Shown: in pieces, positions 1 through 7,998 of the stretch
Layout of the letters: each line of letters starts with the position of its first letter
Position numbering within the stretch: position 1 is the first letter of the stretch
Origin: a virus
Virus record (IMG/VR): IMGVR_UViG_3300030090_003321
Location: 1-32,853 of that record
Direction: 5' to 3' (one strand)
Length of the DNA stretch: 32,853 nt
Notes under the pieces: generated by a model
Seen by the model: the letters and a program-made list of their open reading frames with translations, nothing else
Told to the model about the DNA's origin: nothing
The model's database searches: none
Program-made: the position numbers and the translations under genes

Positions 1-474
1 GCTCCTCCCGACTTTACGGGTACCGTGAGCGAGTGGTACGAGACTTTGATGGAAACCATCAATGATGTCAGTGCTCGTATTCATCGTAAGACCCTCCGTG
101 GTGGCGCAAACTTTATTGTTTGTTCTCCCGAGGTCGCCAGCATTCTTGAGTTTACCGCTGGATTCCGTGCTTCGGTCGCTGTTGACGACGAAGGTGGATC
201 TTGGGGCGCTCAAAACGTTGGTTCGCTAAGCAAGAAGATGGACGTTTATGTCGATCCTTACTTCCCTCGTGGGTTGATTTTGGTCGGTCGTAAGGGTAAC
301 AGCTTCCTTGAAAGCGGCTATGTGTACGCACCTTATGTGCCACTGCAAGTCACGCCTACCATCTTTAATCCCGATACATTCGCACCTACCAAGGCTGTGA
401 TGACTCGGTATGCTAAGCAGATGGTACGCTCGGACATGTACGGTCTTGTTATCTGCCGTGATCTAGTCAACTAA
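1..474 (+). CDS. Major capsid protein, C-terminal part (T4 gp23-like), 5' truncated by window
   Basis: The frame is open from base 1, so the gene starts upstream and only the last 157 codons are present; the GTG at 25 is internal. The text matches the C-terminal half of gp23-type HK97-fold capsid proteins: a GGANFIVCSPEVASIL strand, then a segment on VYVDPYFPRG and GRKGNSFLESG, and the YAPYVPL motif typical of gp23, followed by a TRYAKQM stretch near the end. In T4 gp23 forms the hexamers of the head shell and is processed by the prohead protease; the N-terminal processing site is not in view. A strong terminator follows directly, so this gene ends its transcription unit. Its identity is well supported by these motifs and by the neck and tail genes downstream. 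Confidence 0.9.
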   Translation, partial: APPDFTGTVSEWYETLMETINDVSARIHRKTLRGGANFIVCSPEVASILEFTAGFRASVAVDDEGGSWGAQNVGSLSKKMDVYVDPYFPRGLILVGRKGNSFLESGYVYAPYVPLQVTPTIFNPDTFAPTKAVMTRYAKQMVRSDMYGLVICRDLVN

Positions 475-502
475 TAGTAGGCTAGTCAGATGATGACTCA
501 GG

Positions 503-535
503 AACCCCGCCCTTGTGGCGGGGTTTTCTGTTTTT
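503..535 (+). terminator. Rho-independent terminator after capsid gene
   Basis: A perfect 9-bp GC-rich stem (AACCCCGCC at 503-511 with GGCGGGGTT at 517-525, loop CTTGT) is followed by a T-rich tail. It lies 28 bases after the capsid stop codon and separates capsid from neck-gene transcription. Confidence 0.93.
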
Positions 536-559
536 ATAGGACAAGTTAACATAAAGGCA

Positions 560-575
560 AACTATTTAGTAAAGG
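560..575 (+). promoter_or_regulatory. Candidate phage-specific (late) promoter, AACTATTTA type, copy 1
   Basis: AACTATTTAGTAAAGG lies between the capsid terminator and the neck gene, 33 bases before the GGAGG ribosome site. Near-identical strings occur at 3348 and 8217, always in a gap before a gene. No sigma-70 -35 hexamer sits at the right distance. T4-like phages use a short -10-only late promoter read by a phage sigma factor, so this may be the equivalent here. That role is inferred. Confidence 0.5.
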
Positions 576-608
576 TTACTCCTACATTACTTGGAGGCTA
601 TTCATATT

Positions 609-1868
609 ATGGTAGCAAGAAACATAAGCCCAATCAGTACAACTAGTGCAAAAGTTTTACCGATAACTGGAACACATCAAAACGTGGCTAGTTCTTTAGC
701 TATCGGTGTTTATAGCGGATCTGCTGAGTTTGTTAGTGGTGCGGTTGATCAGGTAGCATATGTATTCAATAAGTTGGGCGGTAACATATTAGATATCGAA
801 CTGCAAGAAAGAAATGTTTATCAAGCGTATGAAGAGTCGTGTCTTGAGTATTCTTACATTCTTAACACGCACCAAGCTAAAAACGTTTTATCAGATATGC
901 TTGGTGGAGCCACTGGTTCCTTTGATGAGGATGGAGAGTTTACCTCTTATAGATCAGATACAAACATTAAACCCAACTTAAAGTTTCCACGATTTACTCT
1001 TGAAGCTCCAAGGCATATGGCAGAAGCTGTCGGTGTTCTTGCTGGAGTTGGTGGACACCAGTCCGCCTATTCGGCATCTTTTGATACAGTCGATGATCAG
1101 CAGGACTATGATTTACAGCAAGTGATATATTCGGCTTCAATTGATAGTTCATCTAGATTTTTCAACCAAGTTGGGGAGAACAAGGTTATTATTGAGCAAG
1201 TATATTATAAAACCCCTGCCGCAGCTTGGAGATTCTTTGGTGGTGGCACTTATGGTATTGTTGGTAACCTGTCAACTTATGGTATGTATTCAGATGACAG
1301 CACATTTCAATTAGTCCCAGTTTGGCAAAACAAACTACAGGCAAACGCCTATGAGGATAATATTAAAGTCCGTGGCTCTCATTACTCATATGAACTTAGA
1401 AATAATAAATTAAGAATCTTTCCTGCTCCTAAAGATGGTATTGCACCAGAAAAGTTCTGGGTTAAGTTTAGATTACCAGAGGAGAATTATGATGAAGAGG
1501 GTGATCGTAGATACGGTGCTGATGGTATCAACAACATGAACACGTTACCGTTTCCTAATGTGCCTTATAACAGAATTAACTCTATTGGCAAGCAGTGGAT
1601 TAGAAGGTTTGCATTGGCTTTGTGTAAGGAAACCCTGGGGCAGGTTAGGTCAAAACTAGGCAGCATCCCCATCCCAGGCAACGATGTAACGCTAAATGGA
1701 TCTGCGTTGATAAGTGAAGGAAAAGAAGAACAAAACGCTTTAAGAGAAGAGCTTAAGACAGTGCTTGATGAAATGACGTACTCCAAGCTTGCTGAAAGTG
1801 ATGCAGCCTTCCAGAACTCTCTTGGCGAAACACTTAAGGTTGTTCCTCACGGTATTTATGTGGGGTAG
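609..1868 (+). CDS. Neck protein, T4 gp13-like (head completion)
   Basis: A protein of 419 residues if it starts at the ATG at 609, which has GGAGG at 593-597 as its ribosome site; a TTG at 591 is in frame but overlaps that site. The C-terminal third resembles gp13-type neck proteins: a helix with CKETLGQVRSKLG, then IPIPGNDVTLNG, and a long helical segment (about residues 365-405). The N-terminal part has LQERNVYQAYEESCLEYSY, a helical segment likely to face the connector. In T4 gp13 and gp14 close the head vertex after DNA packaging and bind the tail. It is longer than T4 gp13 (309 residues). The place directly before gp14-, gp15- and sheath-like genes is the T4 order 13-14-15-(16-17)-18-19 without the terminase genes. 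Confidence 0.75.
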   Translation: MVARNISPISTTSAKVLPITGTHQNVASSLAIGVYSGSAEFVSGAVDQVAYVFNKLGGNILDIELQERNVYQAYEESCLEYSYILNTHQAKNVLSDMLGGATGSFDEDGEFTSYRSDTNIKPNLKFPRFTLEAPRHMAEAVGVLAGVGGHQSAYSASFDTVDDQQDYDLQQVIYSASIDSSSRFFNQVGENKVIIEQVYYKTPAAAWRFFGGGTYGIVGNLSTYGMYSDDSTFQLVPVWQNKLQANAYEDNIKVRGSHYSYELRNNKLRIFPAPKDGIAPEKFWVKFRLPEENYDEEGDRRYGADGINNMNTLPFPNVPYNRINSIGKQWIRRFALALCKETLGQVRSKLGSIPIPGNDVTLNGSALISEGKEEQNALREELKTVLDEMTYSKLAESDAAFQNSLGETLKVVPHGIYVG

Positions 1869-1873
1869 TTTAA

Positions 1874-2383
1874 ATGTCTGACTCCACTAAATCAAAACCC
1901 GACAATCTCTGGACACAACCCACTGCACCTCCACCACCAATGTTTGTTGGTGAGAAAGAGCGTGATCTTGTCAAACAAATCAATGATGAAATTATTGAAA
2001 ACGTTGTTGGACAGCAGATTCTGTATTTTCCGATTGACATGGAAGCTTCCAACTTTCACTCCTTATATGGAGAAGCGATCAAGAAAACCTTCCTGCCTCC
2101 AATTCGCATATATGCCCTGGTTGTGTGGGAGGGTTCAAATCAAACCAGTGAAAAATATGGTATTGATAGAGTTGCAAACATAACAGTTCATATGCACCAG
2201 CGTAGATTAACTGAGGATCAAGACCTGTTTGCCCGTATTGGTGATTATGTGCAGTATGAAAAACAACATTATGAAATTGTTAAATTATCCCAACCTAGAA
2301 GACTCTTTGGGCAAGATAACAAACAGGTTGAGGTTGTAGCTACTTGTAGAAAGGCAAGGGAGGGACTGTTCGATGCCTCGTAG
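1874..2383 (+). CDS. Neck protein, T4 gp14-like
   Basis: A 169-residue protein starting 5 bases after the upstream stop codon. After a proline-rich N-terminus (PTAPPPP, about residues 16-22) comes a segment similar in layout to T4 gp14: a VVGQQILYFPID strand, an acidic/hydrophobic GEAIKKTF turn, then RIYALVVW. The second half has GDYVQYEKQHYEIVKL followed by FGQDNK, which parallels the gp14 region on GDLIYFP and QLGQ. gp14 assembles with gp13 on the portal to form the neck that receives the tail. The protein is shorter than T4 gp14 (256 residues), mostly because it lacks a C-terminal extension. The family match rests on weak but ordered similarity and on position. Confidence 0.7.
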   Translation: MSDSTKSKPDNLWTQPTAPPPPMFVGEKERDLVKQINDEIIENVVGQQILYFPIDMEASNFHSLYGEAIKKTFLPPIRIYALVVWEGSNQTSEKYGIDRVANITVHMHQRRLTEDQDLFARIGDYVQYEKQHYEIVKLSQPRRLFGQDNKQVEVVATCRKAREGLFDAS

Positions 2384-3320
2384 AACCAAGACAAATGAGT
2401 TAACAGAAACCCAATTGCCGATCAACCCCTCAAGAATTGAGGATATTGACTTTGCTATGTTCAAATATATCAATGAAACTTTAGATATTCATTGCGATAC
2501 AAACAAGGGGTTTAAAAAAGTCCCCGTGCTCTTTTCCACACAAGAGCGGGCGCACATGATAAAGAATAATGTGAACCTTAGAGACAATAACACAACGTTA
2601 ATTTATCCTTTGATTTCTCTGGAGAGAACATCTGTGTCAAAAGACCCAGGTAACCGTGGCATATACCACGGTAATTTCCCAGGGGTCAATGATGAGAAGG
2701 GTGGCTCTATTACTATTGCTAGAAGGATAAAACAAAGCAAAACTTCGGTTAGAGCTAACGCCGATTCGATTAGAAGAAGCTTGTCTGGTGCGGACAAGTT
2801 CCGCAAAACGTTTCCTAGGGAAAACAGCAAAATTGTATACGAGGTGATCTCCATACCTCAGCCGGTCTACATTGATGTTTCTTATACGGTATCAATAACA
2901 ACTGAATATGTCCAACAGATGAATCAAATTTTAGCACCGATCATAACTGACAAGGGTGCAATCAATAGTTTCTTTATTACTCATGAGGGCAATAGATACG
3001 AGGCGTTTGTAGACGCTAGCTTTTCGTTGGCAAACAATGCTGCATCTCTTGGTGAGGACGAGAGATTATTTAAAACCGATGTGACAATCAATGTGCTCGG
3101 GTATATTATTGGTGGAGATAAGAATCAAGACAAGCCAAACGTTGTCATCAGAGAATCAGCAGCAGAAATTGTATTCCAAAATGAAAGAGCTTTAGTTGAG
3201 GAAGAAGTAGAGTTTGTTCAGAAGGTTGAGCTTGAAAGTGGAGTGTTCAGATTAGCTGATCAGGTGCGTGCAAGTAAAAAGATAATTCCCCGCAAAATTA
3301 AACCATTCGGAAAACCATAA
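2373..3320 (+). CDS. Tail terminator / sheath completion protein, T4 gp15-like
   Basis: A 315-residue protein whose ATG lies 11 bases inside the preceding gene; AGGGAGGG just upstream is a good ribosome site, so the two genes are translationally coupled. Features shared with T4 gp15 are an N-terminal helix, KKVPVLFSTQERAHM (the gp15 'VPITYASKEHF' region), a LIYPLISLER strand, and the YEVISIPQPVYIDVSYTVSI core followed by a helix with QQMNQILAPI. T4 gp15 forms a hexameric ring that ends the tail tube and sheath and binds the neck. The C-terminal 70 residues are charged and probably not part of the core. Located immediately before the sheath gene, as expected. Confidence 0.75.
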   Translation: MPRRTKTNELTETQLPINPSRIEDIDFAMFKYINETLDIHCDTNKGFKKVPVLFSTQERAHMIKNNVNLRDNNTTLIYPLISLERTSVSKDPGNRGIYHGNFPGVNDEKGGSITIARRIKQSKTSVRANADSIRRSLSGADKFRKTFPRENSKIVYEVISIPQPVYIDVSYTVSITTEYVQQMNQILAPIITDKGAINSFFITHEGNRYEAFVDASFSLANNAASLGEDERLFKTDVTINVLGYIIGGDKNQDKPNVVIRESAAEIVFQNERALVEEEVEFVQKVELESGVFRLADQVRASKKIIPRKIKPFGKP

Positions 3321-3347
3321 CACTGCGGGGAGTTTGCAATATCAAGT

Positions 3348-3362
3348 AACTATTTACTAAGG
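3348..3362 (+). promoter_or_regulatory. Candidate late promoter, AACTATTTA type, copy 2 (before tail sheath)
   Basis: AACTATTTACTAAGG sits in the 96-base gap before the tail sheath gene and differs from the copies at 560 and 8217 mainly at the variable base after TATTTA. No sigma-70 -35 box is visible at 16-18 bases. It is followed within a few bases by a stable stem-loop that would lie at the 5' end of the transcript. Confidence 0.5.
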
Positions 3363-3367
3363 AACGG

Positions 3368-3389
3368 CACTGGCGATTGCGCCAAAGTG
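3368..3389 (+). promoter_or_regulatory. 5' stem-loop in tail sheath leader
   Basis: CACTGGCG (3368-3375) pairs with CGCC (3380-3383) and AGTG (3386-3389) around an ATTG loop, with a two-base AA bulge. This gives 8 base pairs, about 28 bases before the sheath start codon and just downstream of the candidate promoter. It has no T-run after it, so it is not a terminator. A role in mRNA stability is a guess. Confidence 0.5.
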
Positions 3390-3416
3390 TAACTCGTCTT
3401 AGAGGAGAAAAGTTTA

Positions 3417-6400
3417 ATGGCTGAAAGAAAGTTTAAGTTTGTGTCTCCCGGCGTTTTCGTTAATGAGATCGACAACTCGGAGATCCCAAGAGAACCCGGT
3501 GATATTGGACCCCTAGTTATTGGTCGTATGCAAAAAGGACCGGCTATGACTCCAGTCAGAGTTGAGTCTTTCGCAGAATTTGTTGATGTATTCGGGGCAC
3601 CAGTTCCCGGCGGTCGTAGTGGAGATGTTTGGCGTGAAGGAAACATGACTTCCCCAACCTACGCTGCTTATGCTGCACAAGCCTGGTTAAGAAACAATCC
3701 TACTCTAAACGTTGTTCGCCTGTTAGGCGAAGAGGACCCCAATGCAACAGAAGCTAATGGCGGCAAAGCCGGCTGGAAGTTTGGGTCAATCAGTGCCACT
3801 GATACTGAGGGTGGTGCTTGGGGGCTATTTGTTTGGCCATCCGCTTCAGGACCAGCAACTGGTGCTCAAGTTCTCCAAGCAACGGGTACCCTGGCAGCTA
3901 TTTTCTACTGTGTAGACGATGATACTGCTGGTGGGCGTGTCCTCCTGTCAGGAACGACTGGTAACAATAGACAAACCCAGAGCCGTGGCTGTACTCTGAT
4001 TAAGAGTGATTCCAATGGTGAGTTTGTTGCTAGTATCACTGCTGGTGGCAGCGAAGTTGATAAGATTAGGTTCAACTTTAATCCCAACAGTGAAAGATTT
4101 ATCCGTAAGGTGTTTAACACTGACCCAACGCTAACAAACAGTGGTATCTCAACGGCTAAGTTCCCTGGGACTACTACAAACATTAACTATTTCTTGGGGG
4201 AAACCTTCGAGAGACACGTTAACCAGACTGATTTTGCTGAGTTGGCGATTACTGGTACTGTGCAGACTGCCGGTACCCTTATTGGCGCTGTCATGCCGCT
4301 CCGCAATGATCAGAATACCGAGCAAGAGCAAGCAGATCACCGCCAAGCAGCCTCTAAGGCTACAACTGGCTGGTACATCTCACAGGATCTAGGCTCTAAT
4401 ACTTCTGGCTTCAAGCCAGAGAATATGCAGAAGCTGTTTAGATTTGAAGCTATCTCCGCTGGGGAAAGCACGCAAAGAGAAATTAAAATTTCTATCACTA
4501 ACATCACTGCACCTACTAATGACTTTGATCCTTATGGTACGTTCTCTGTTGTTGTTCGTCGTCTGTCGGATAATGATAATAGACCAGTTGTGCTAGAGAG
4601 ATTTGATAACTTAAGTTTGAATCCTGCGGCTAGAAGATATATCGCTAGAGAAATCGGTGATCAGTTTGTAGAATATCAAACTTCAGAGGGTGCAAACCGA
4701 ACTTACGGCAACTATCCGAACAAGTCTCGCTACATTCGTGTGGTAATGGATGAGGATGTTGATCGTGCGGTAACAAACCCTGAGTATCTACCCTTCGGTG
4801 TGTTTGGTCCTATCAAATACAGAGACTTTGCAATCGTTAGTGGCGCTGCCAGCTTTGGTACCTTGAGTAATCCTGCTGCTGTCAGTCGTCACGTTATGGT
4901 TGACGGTGGCGAACAGTCAGCGTTCGGTGTTGTCGGTGGACACCTTGGCGGTGCAGCAACTGTAATCTCAGGAACGGAAGCCGCACAGCAGCTATCAGTT
5001 GTCATGCCAAGCTTGCCACTTCGTATTAGTTCGTCTGATGGTAGCCCGAATAGTCCAAAGAATATTTACTTTGGTGCTTACACTGGCAAAGCCTTTTCGG
5101 ACAATAGATTTAGCACAGAGGTTATTGACCTTCTAAGGTCTAGGGCTCAGGGGCTAAATGACTCGAACTCACCTACTACTAATCTTGACATTGGCGCAGA
5201 GCCAGGTGCCCAAGGGCGTAATGGTGGCTTCATTGGTCAAGATACAAACGCAGGATCAAGTCCATTGCAGCACATGTGGTGCTTCTCATTGGACGATGTT
5301 GGACCTGTTAGTGGATCGACGGATGCGGCTGTGTACCGACGTGGTAAGCGTGCTGCGGACTTTAGTTTCACGGCTGGTGCAAAAGTTCCAACTGAAAACG
5401 GACAAAACATCGTTTCCGCCTCGGCTGCGTCCGCCTCATACAAGCGAGTGTTGGAAAACAACTACAACCAGTTCACCACTTGCCTCCACGGCGGTTTTGA
5501 TGGCTTGGACATCACTGAGCGTGAACCTTTTGCAAATAGAAATATCGGCACATCAGAAAAAACAAGTTATGAACTCCATAGCTTGCGCCGAGCGATTAAT
5601 GTTGTAAGAGATCCAGAGGTAGTTGAATTTAATGTCATTACCGTCCCTGGTGTTACTGCCGTTGGTGTGACTGATTATCTCTTAGACGTAACTGAGGATC
5701 GTGGTGACGCTATCGCTATCATTGATCTCGAAAAGGTCTATGACGCACAAAGCGAAAATACTAAGAGCTACAAAGATCGTAACTCGTTCTCTATCAAGCA
5801 GGCAGTTGATTCGCTTCGTGAAAGAGGGCTCAACAATAGTTACGGTGCAGCTTACTATCCCTGGGTTCGTATCCAAGATACGGTTAGCGGTCAGGCTCTT
5901 TGGGCACCGCCTTCGGTTGCAGCCCTGGGTGCGTTCTCGTTCACTGATCGTGTCCGGGCTCCTTGGTATGCACCAGCCGGCTTTGCACGAGGTGGATTGT
6001 CTGAGGGTGCGGGTGGTGTACCAGTGCTTGATGTTTCAAGACGACTGACGTCTGACGAAAGAGACGAGTTGTACGCTGCTAACATTAACCCAATCGCACA
6101 GTTCCCAGCAGAGGGTATTGTGATCTTCGGACAGAAGACTCTACAGGTAACTCGATCAGCACTTGACCGTATTAACGTTCGCCGCTTGATGGTGTTCCTC
6201 AAGAAAGAGATTAGTTTCATTGCAAGTCGGATGTTGTTTGATCAAAACACTCAGTCAACATGGAACAGATTTATTGGACAAGCAGAGCCAGTTCTTCGGA
6301 GCGTTCAGTCGAGATTTGGTCTCGAAGAGTTCCGCTTGATTTTGGATGAATCAACAACGACTCCAGACTTAGTTGATAGAAATATTATTTACGCTAAGAT

Positions 6401-6482
6401 TTTGTTGAAACCAACCCGGACTGCCGAGTTCTTTGCAATCGATTTTGTGATTACAAATACTGGAGCATCGTTTGCGGATTAA
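3417..6482 (+). CDS. Contractile tail sheath protein, T4 gp18-like
   Basis: A 1021-residue protein with AGAGGAG upstream of the ATG. The start is typical of sheath proteins (FVSPGVFVNEIDNSEIP, then a GDIGPLVIGRMQKGPAM strand-turn). The C-terminal domain (about 800-1021) carries the conserved assembly region: RINVRRLMVFLKKEISF, then WNRFIGQAEPVL, and the last strand before the end (TAEFFAIDFVIT). Sheath subunits surround the tube and contract to drive it into the cell. It is much longer than T4 gp18 (659 residues); the extra length lies in the middle (roughly residues 110-700), rich in G, S, T and N, and probably forms surface-exposed protruding domains. It is followed by the tube gene, the usual order. 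Confidence 0.95.
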   Translation: MAERKFKFVSPGVFVNEIDNSEIPREPGDIGPLVIGRMQKGPAMTPVRVESFAEFVDVFGAPVPGGRSGDVWREGNMTSPTYAAYAAQAWLRNNPTLNVVRLLGEEDPNATEANGGKAGWKFGSISATDTEGGAWGLFVWPSASGPATGAQVLQATGTLAAIFYCVDDDTAGGRVLLSGTTGNNRQTQSRGCTLIKSDSNGEFVASITAGGSEVDKIRFNFNPNSERFIRKVFNTDPTLTNSGISTAKFPGTTTNINYFLGETFERHVNQTDFAELAITGTVQTAGTLIGAVMPLRNDQNTEQEQADHRQAASKATTGWYISQDLGSNTSGFKPENMQKLFRFEAISAGESTQREIKISITNITAPTNDFDPYGTFSVVVRRLSDNDNRPVVLERFDNLSLNPAARRYIAREIGDQFVEYQTSEGANRTYGNYPNKSRYIRVVMDEDVDRAVTNPEYLPFGVFGPIKYRDFAIVSGAASFGTLSNPAAVSRHVMVDGGEQSAFGVVGGHLGGAATVISGTEAAQQLSVVMPSLPLRISSSDGSPNSPKNIYFGAYTGKAFSDNRFSTEVIDLLRSRAQGLNDSNSPTTNLDIGAEPGAQGRNGGFIGQDTNAGSSPLQHMWCFSLDDVGPVSGSTDAAVYRRGKRAADFSFTAGAKVPTENGQNIVSASAASASYKRVLENNYNQFTTCLHGGFDGLDITEREPFANRNIGTSEKTSYELHSLRRAINVVRDPEVVEFNVITVPGVTAVGVTDYLLDVTEDRGDAIAIIDLEKVYDAQSENTKSYKDRNSFSIKQAVDSLRERGLNNSYGAAYYPWVRIQDTVSGQALWAPPSVAALGAFSFTDRVRAPWYAPAGFARGGLSEGAGGVPVLDVSRRLTSDERDELYAANINPIAQFPAEGIVIFGQKTLQVTRSALDRINVRRLMVFLKKEISFIASRMLFDQNTQSTWNRFIGQAEPVLRSVQSRFGLEEFRLILDESTTTPDLVDRNIIYAKILLKPTRTAEFFAIDFVITNTGASFAD

Positions 6483-6491
6483 TCGACAAAG

Positions 6492-6514
6492 GACTATATA
6501 CTTTAACAAGGGAG
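6492..6514 (+). promoter_or_regulatory. Candidate phage promoter, ACTATATAC type, before tail tube
   Basis: GACTATATACTTTAACAAGG followed by GAG aligns with a string at 17726 (AACTATATACATTACTAAAG followed by GAG) over 23 positions with few mismatches. Both lie in short gaps just before a gene. The last bases double as the ribosome site of the tube gene. The motif overlaps in pattern with the AACTATTTA elements. Promoter function is inferred. Confidence 0.35.
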
Positions 6515-6524
6515 TAAAATAAGA

Positions 6525-7085
6525 ATGGCAAATGCAGGTGAAGGAATTTTCTGGGGAGACGCTCAGGCAGATCCGAAAAGAAAATATAGGTTCTTCTTTT
6601 ATCTAGGTGGGGTTCCTGTTTGGGTAGTTAAGAGTGTTTCGGCTAAGCCGGAGGCAACCATTGCATCGCAGGAGCACCAATATTTGAACCATACGTTTAA
6701 GTATCCTGGGCGAGTTACTTGGAACTCTCCTATTAGTGTCACCATGGGCGATCCTGTTAATCCAGATCTTGCTAGAACTCTTATTAATATCATTAGAAAA
6801 TCAGGGTATGATTACCCAACTGGTCCCGGTGCGATTCGCACTACCAGTAAAGGTAAAGCGATTGAAGCTATCGGAGGCGCTGTTCGTATTGTGCAGCTTG
6901 ATAATAACGGAAGTGAAATTGAAGTGTGGGAACTTAAGAACGCTTGGATTGAGAAGGTGTCCTTTGGTCAGGGACTTGACTACGGTGATGACGGCTTGCA
7001 AGAGCTTAGCGTTGATATCTCATTCGACTGGGCAGAACTTACAAGGAGTGGTAACGCAGTGGCTGGCTATGCGGGCACTGTCTAA
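6525..7085 (+). CDS. Tail tube protein, T4 gp19-like
   Basis: A 186-residue protein, close to T4 gp19 (163 residues). The sequence is a beta-rich tube fold: an early FYLGGVPVWVVKSVSAKPEATIA segment, a strand region around YPGRVTWNSPISVTMGDP, a WELKNAWIEKVSFG strand pair and a final LQELSVDISFDWAEL strand that ends the core. Hexameric rings of this protein form the inner tube through which DNA passes. It is placed between the sheath and the gp26-like/chaperone region, as in most contractile-tail operons. The start ATG has GGGAG about ten bases upstream. Confidence 0.93.
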   Translation: MANAGEGIFWGDAQADPKRKYRFFFYLGGVPVWVVKSVSAKPEATIASQEHQYLNHTFKYPGRVTWNSPISVTMGDPVNPDLARTLINIIRKSGYDYPTGPGAIRTTSKGKAIEAIGGAVRIVQLDNNGSEIEVWELKNAWIEKVSFGQGLDYGDDGLQELSVDISFDWAELTRSGNAVAGYAGTV

Positions 7086-7115
7086 AATTTAACACCACAA
7101 TATTATTAGAGTAAA

Positions 7116-7132
7116 CTAGATACTACATCTAG
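7116..7132 (+). promoter_or_regulatory. Small stem-loop next to ribosome site of gp26-like gene
   Basis: CTAGAT (7116-7121) pairs perfectly with ATCTAG (7127-7132) around ACTAC, immediately before the GAAAGG ribosome site of the next gene. Six base pairs with low GC content make it weak. It may only reflect spacing, and no function is shown. Confidence 0.25.
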
Positions 7133-7146
7133 GAAAGGTTTTATTT

Positions 7147-7998
7147 ATGAGCAGAAACGAAGAGCGTATGGGCGTACCAGATCTACACGAGGGTAATAGC
7201 CCTGCTCCAACTCAAGCACCTGCCGCACAGATGGATTGGTCAGTTCCTACGGAAATGGTCAAATTGCCATCGAAAGGTCAAAGTTATCAAGATCCCCATC
7301 CTTTAGCTGGCGTTGGCGAAGTAGAGATTCGTTTTATGACAGCAAAAGAGGAAGATATTCTAACGTCTAGATCGCTATTGAAAAGTGGCATGGCTTTGAA
7401 TAGATTGGTTGACAGTCTTGTTCTTGATAAAAGAATCAGGGCAAATGACCTCTTGATCGGTGATAGAAATGCTATCTTGGTGGCAGCGAGAGTCACTGGT
7501 TATGGTGATGACTATGAAGTAAGAATGGTTTGCCCATCTTGTGGAGCAGCGGAAGAGGTTTCGTATAGCATTGAGAGAATCACGCAATTTAAAGAGCAAG
7601 ACTTAGATAGCCTAGGTGTTTCCAAAGGTTCAGCAAATGGATTGTATCTGACCACTCTCCCTAAAAGCGGTTACCCTGTTGAGTTTAGACTTCTTACTGC
7701 TGGGGATGAGGTGAAAGCCACAAAACAAAGAGAGCAAAAGAAAAAACATAAACTAGGTGAAACTCAATCAACCGACCTGCTAAGGTCAATCCTAGTTAGT
7801 GTCAATGGTTCAACTCAACCCGTTGATCTAGCTAGAGCAGTTGAGCTAATGCCAGCATTGGACGCTAGGCATATGAGAAAAGTATATAAGCAAGTGAATC
7901 CTGATATTGTCCTCAGTGATTACTTCGTGTGTAATAGTTGTGGACATGATGAGGAGATGGAGATCCCGCTTAGTGCGGAGTTTTTTTGGCCTGAATAA
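7147..7998 (+). CDS. T4 gp26-like baseplate/tail assembly protein with zinc ribbon
   Basis: A 283-residue protein. The core shows the T4 gp26-type baseplate protein pattern: VKLPSKGQSY near residue 38, GEVEIRFMTAKEEDIL (57-72), and a DLLIGDRNAILVAARVTGYG helix-strand (101-120). Two CxxC pairs (C129/C132 in CPSCG and C262/C265 in CNSCG) are set to form a zinc ribbon split by about 130 residues. In T4 gp26 helps assemble the baseplate hub and acts with the tape measure. It lies between the tube and tape measure genes, the usual place of tail assembly chaperones, and its last codons run over seven T bases just before the stop, with a conserved-looking frame continuing beyond (see next entries). 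Confidence 0.72.
   Translation: MSRNEERMGVPDLHEGNSPAPTQAPAAQMDWSVPTEMVKLPSKGQSYQDPHPLAGVGEVEIRFMTAKEEDILTSRSLLKSGMALNRLVDSLVLDKRIRANDLLIGDRNAILVAARVTGYGDDYEVRMVCPSCGAAEEVSYSIERITQFKEQDLDSLGVSKGSANGLYLTTLPKSGYPVEFRLLTAGDEVKATKQREQKKKHKLGETQSTDLLRSILVSVNGSTQPVDLARAVELMPALDARHMRKVYKQVNPDIVLSDYFVCNSCGHDEEMEIPLSAEFFWPE
7981..7987 (+). other. T7 slippery run: probable programmed frameshift site
   Basis: The gp26-like frame reads GAG TTT TTT TGG CCT GAA TAA. A Phe-tRNA on the run can re-pair after a +1 (or -2) slip and enter the frame that continues without a stop to 8173. The -1 frame stops within four codons, so only +1/-2 would make sense. Frameshifts that join a short and an extended tail chaperone between the tube and tape measure genes are a known feature of lambda, P2 and Mu-type tails. 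Confidence 0.55.

Noticed and set aside
152-343. Many open frames on the minus strand across the window
   Set aside because: All lie within strong + strand genes, lack ribosome sites and show no recognisable protein features. They are shadows; I annotate no minus-strand gene.
591-608. TTG at 591 as start of the gp13-like gene
   Set aside because: It would overlap the GGAGG that serves the ATG at 609, and the added residues look like translated leader.
7907-7987. TTG-initiated (7907) or ATG-initiated (7946) N-terminus for the chaperone extension
   Set aside because: The residues before the T-run are an out-of-frame reading of the gp26-like zinc ribbon, with no matching ribosome site; a frameshift fusion explains the frame better.
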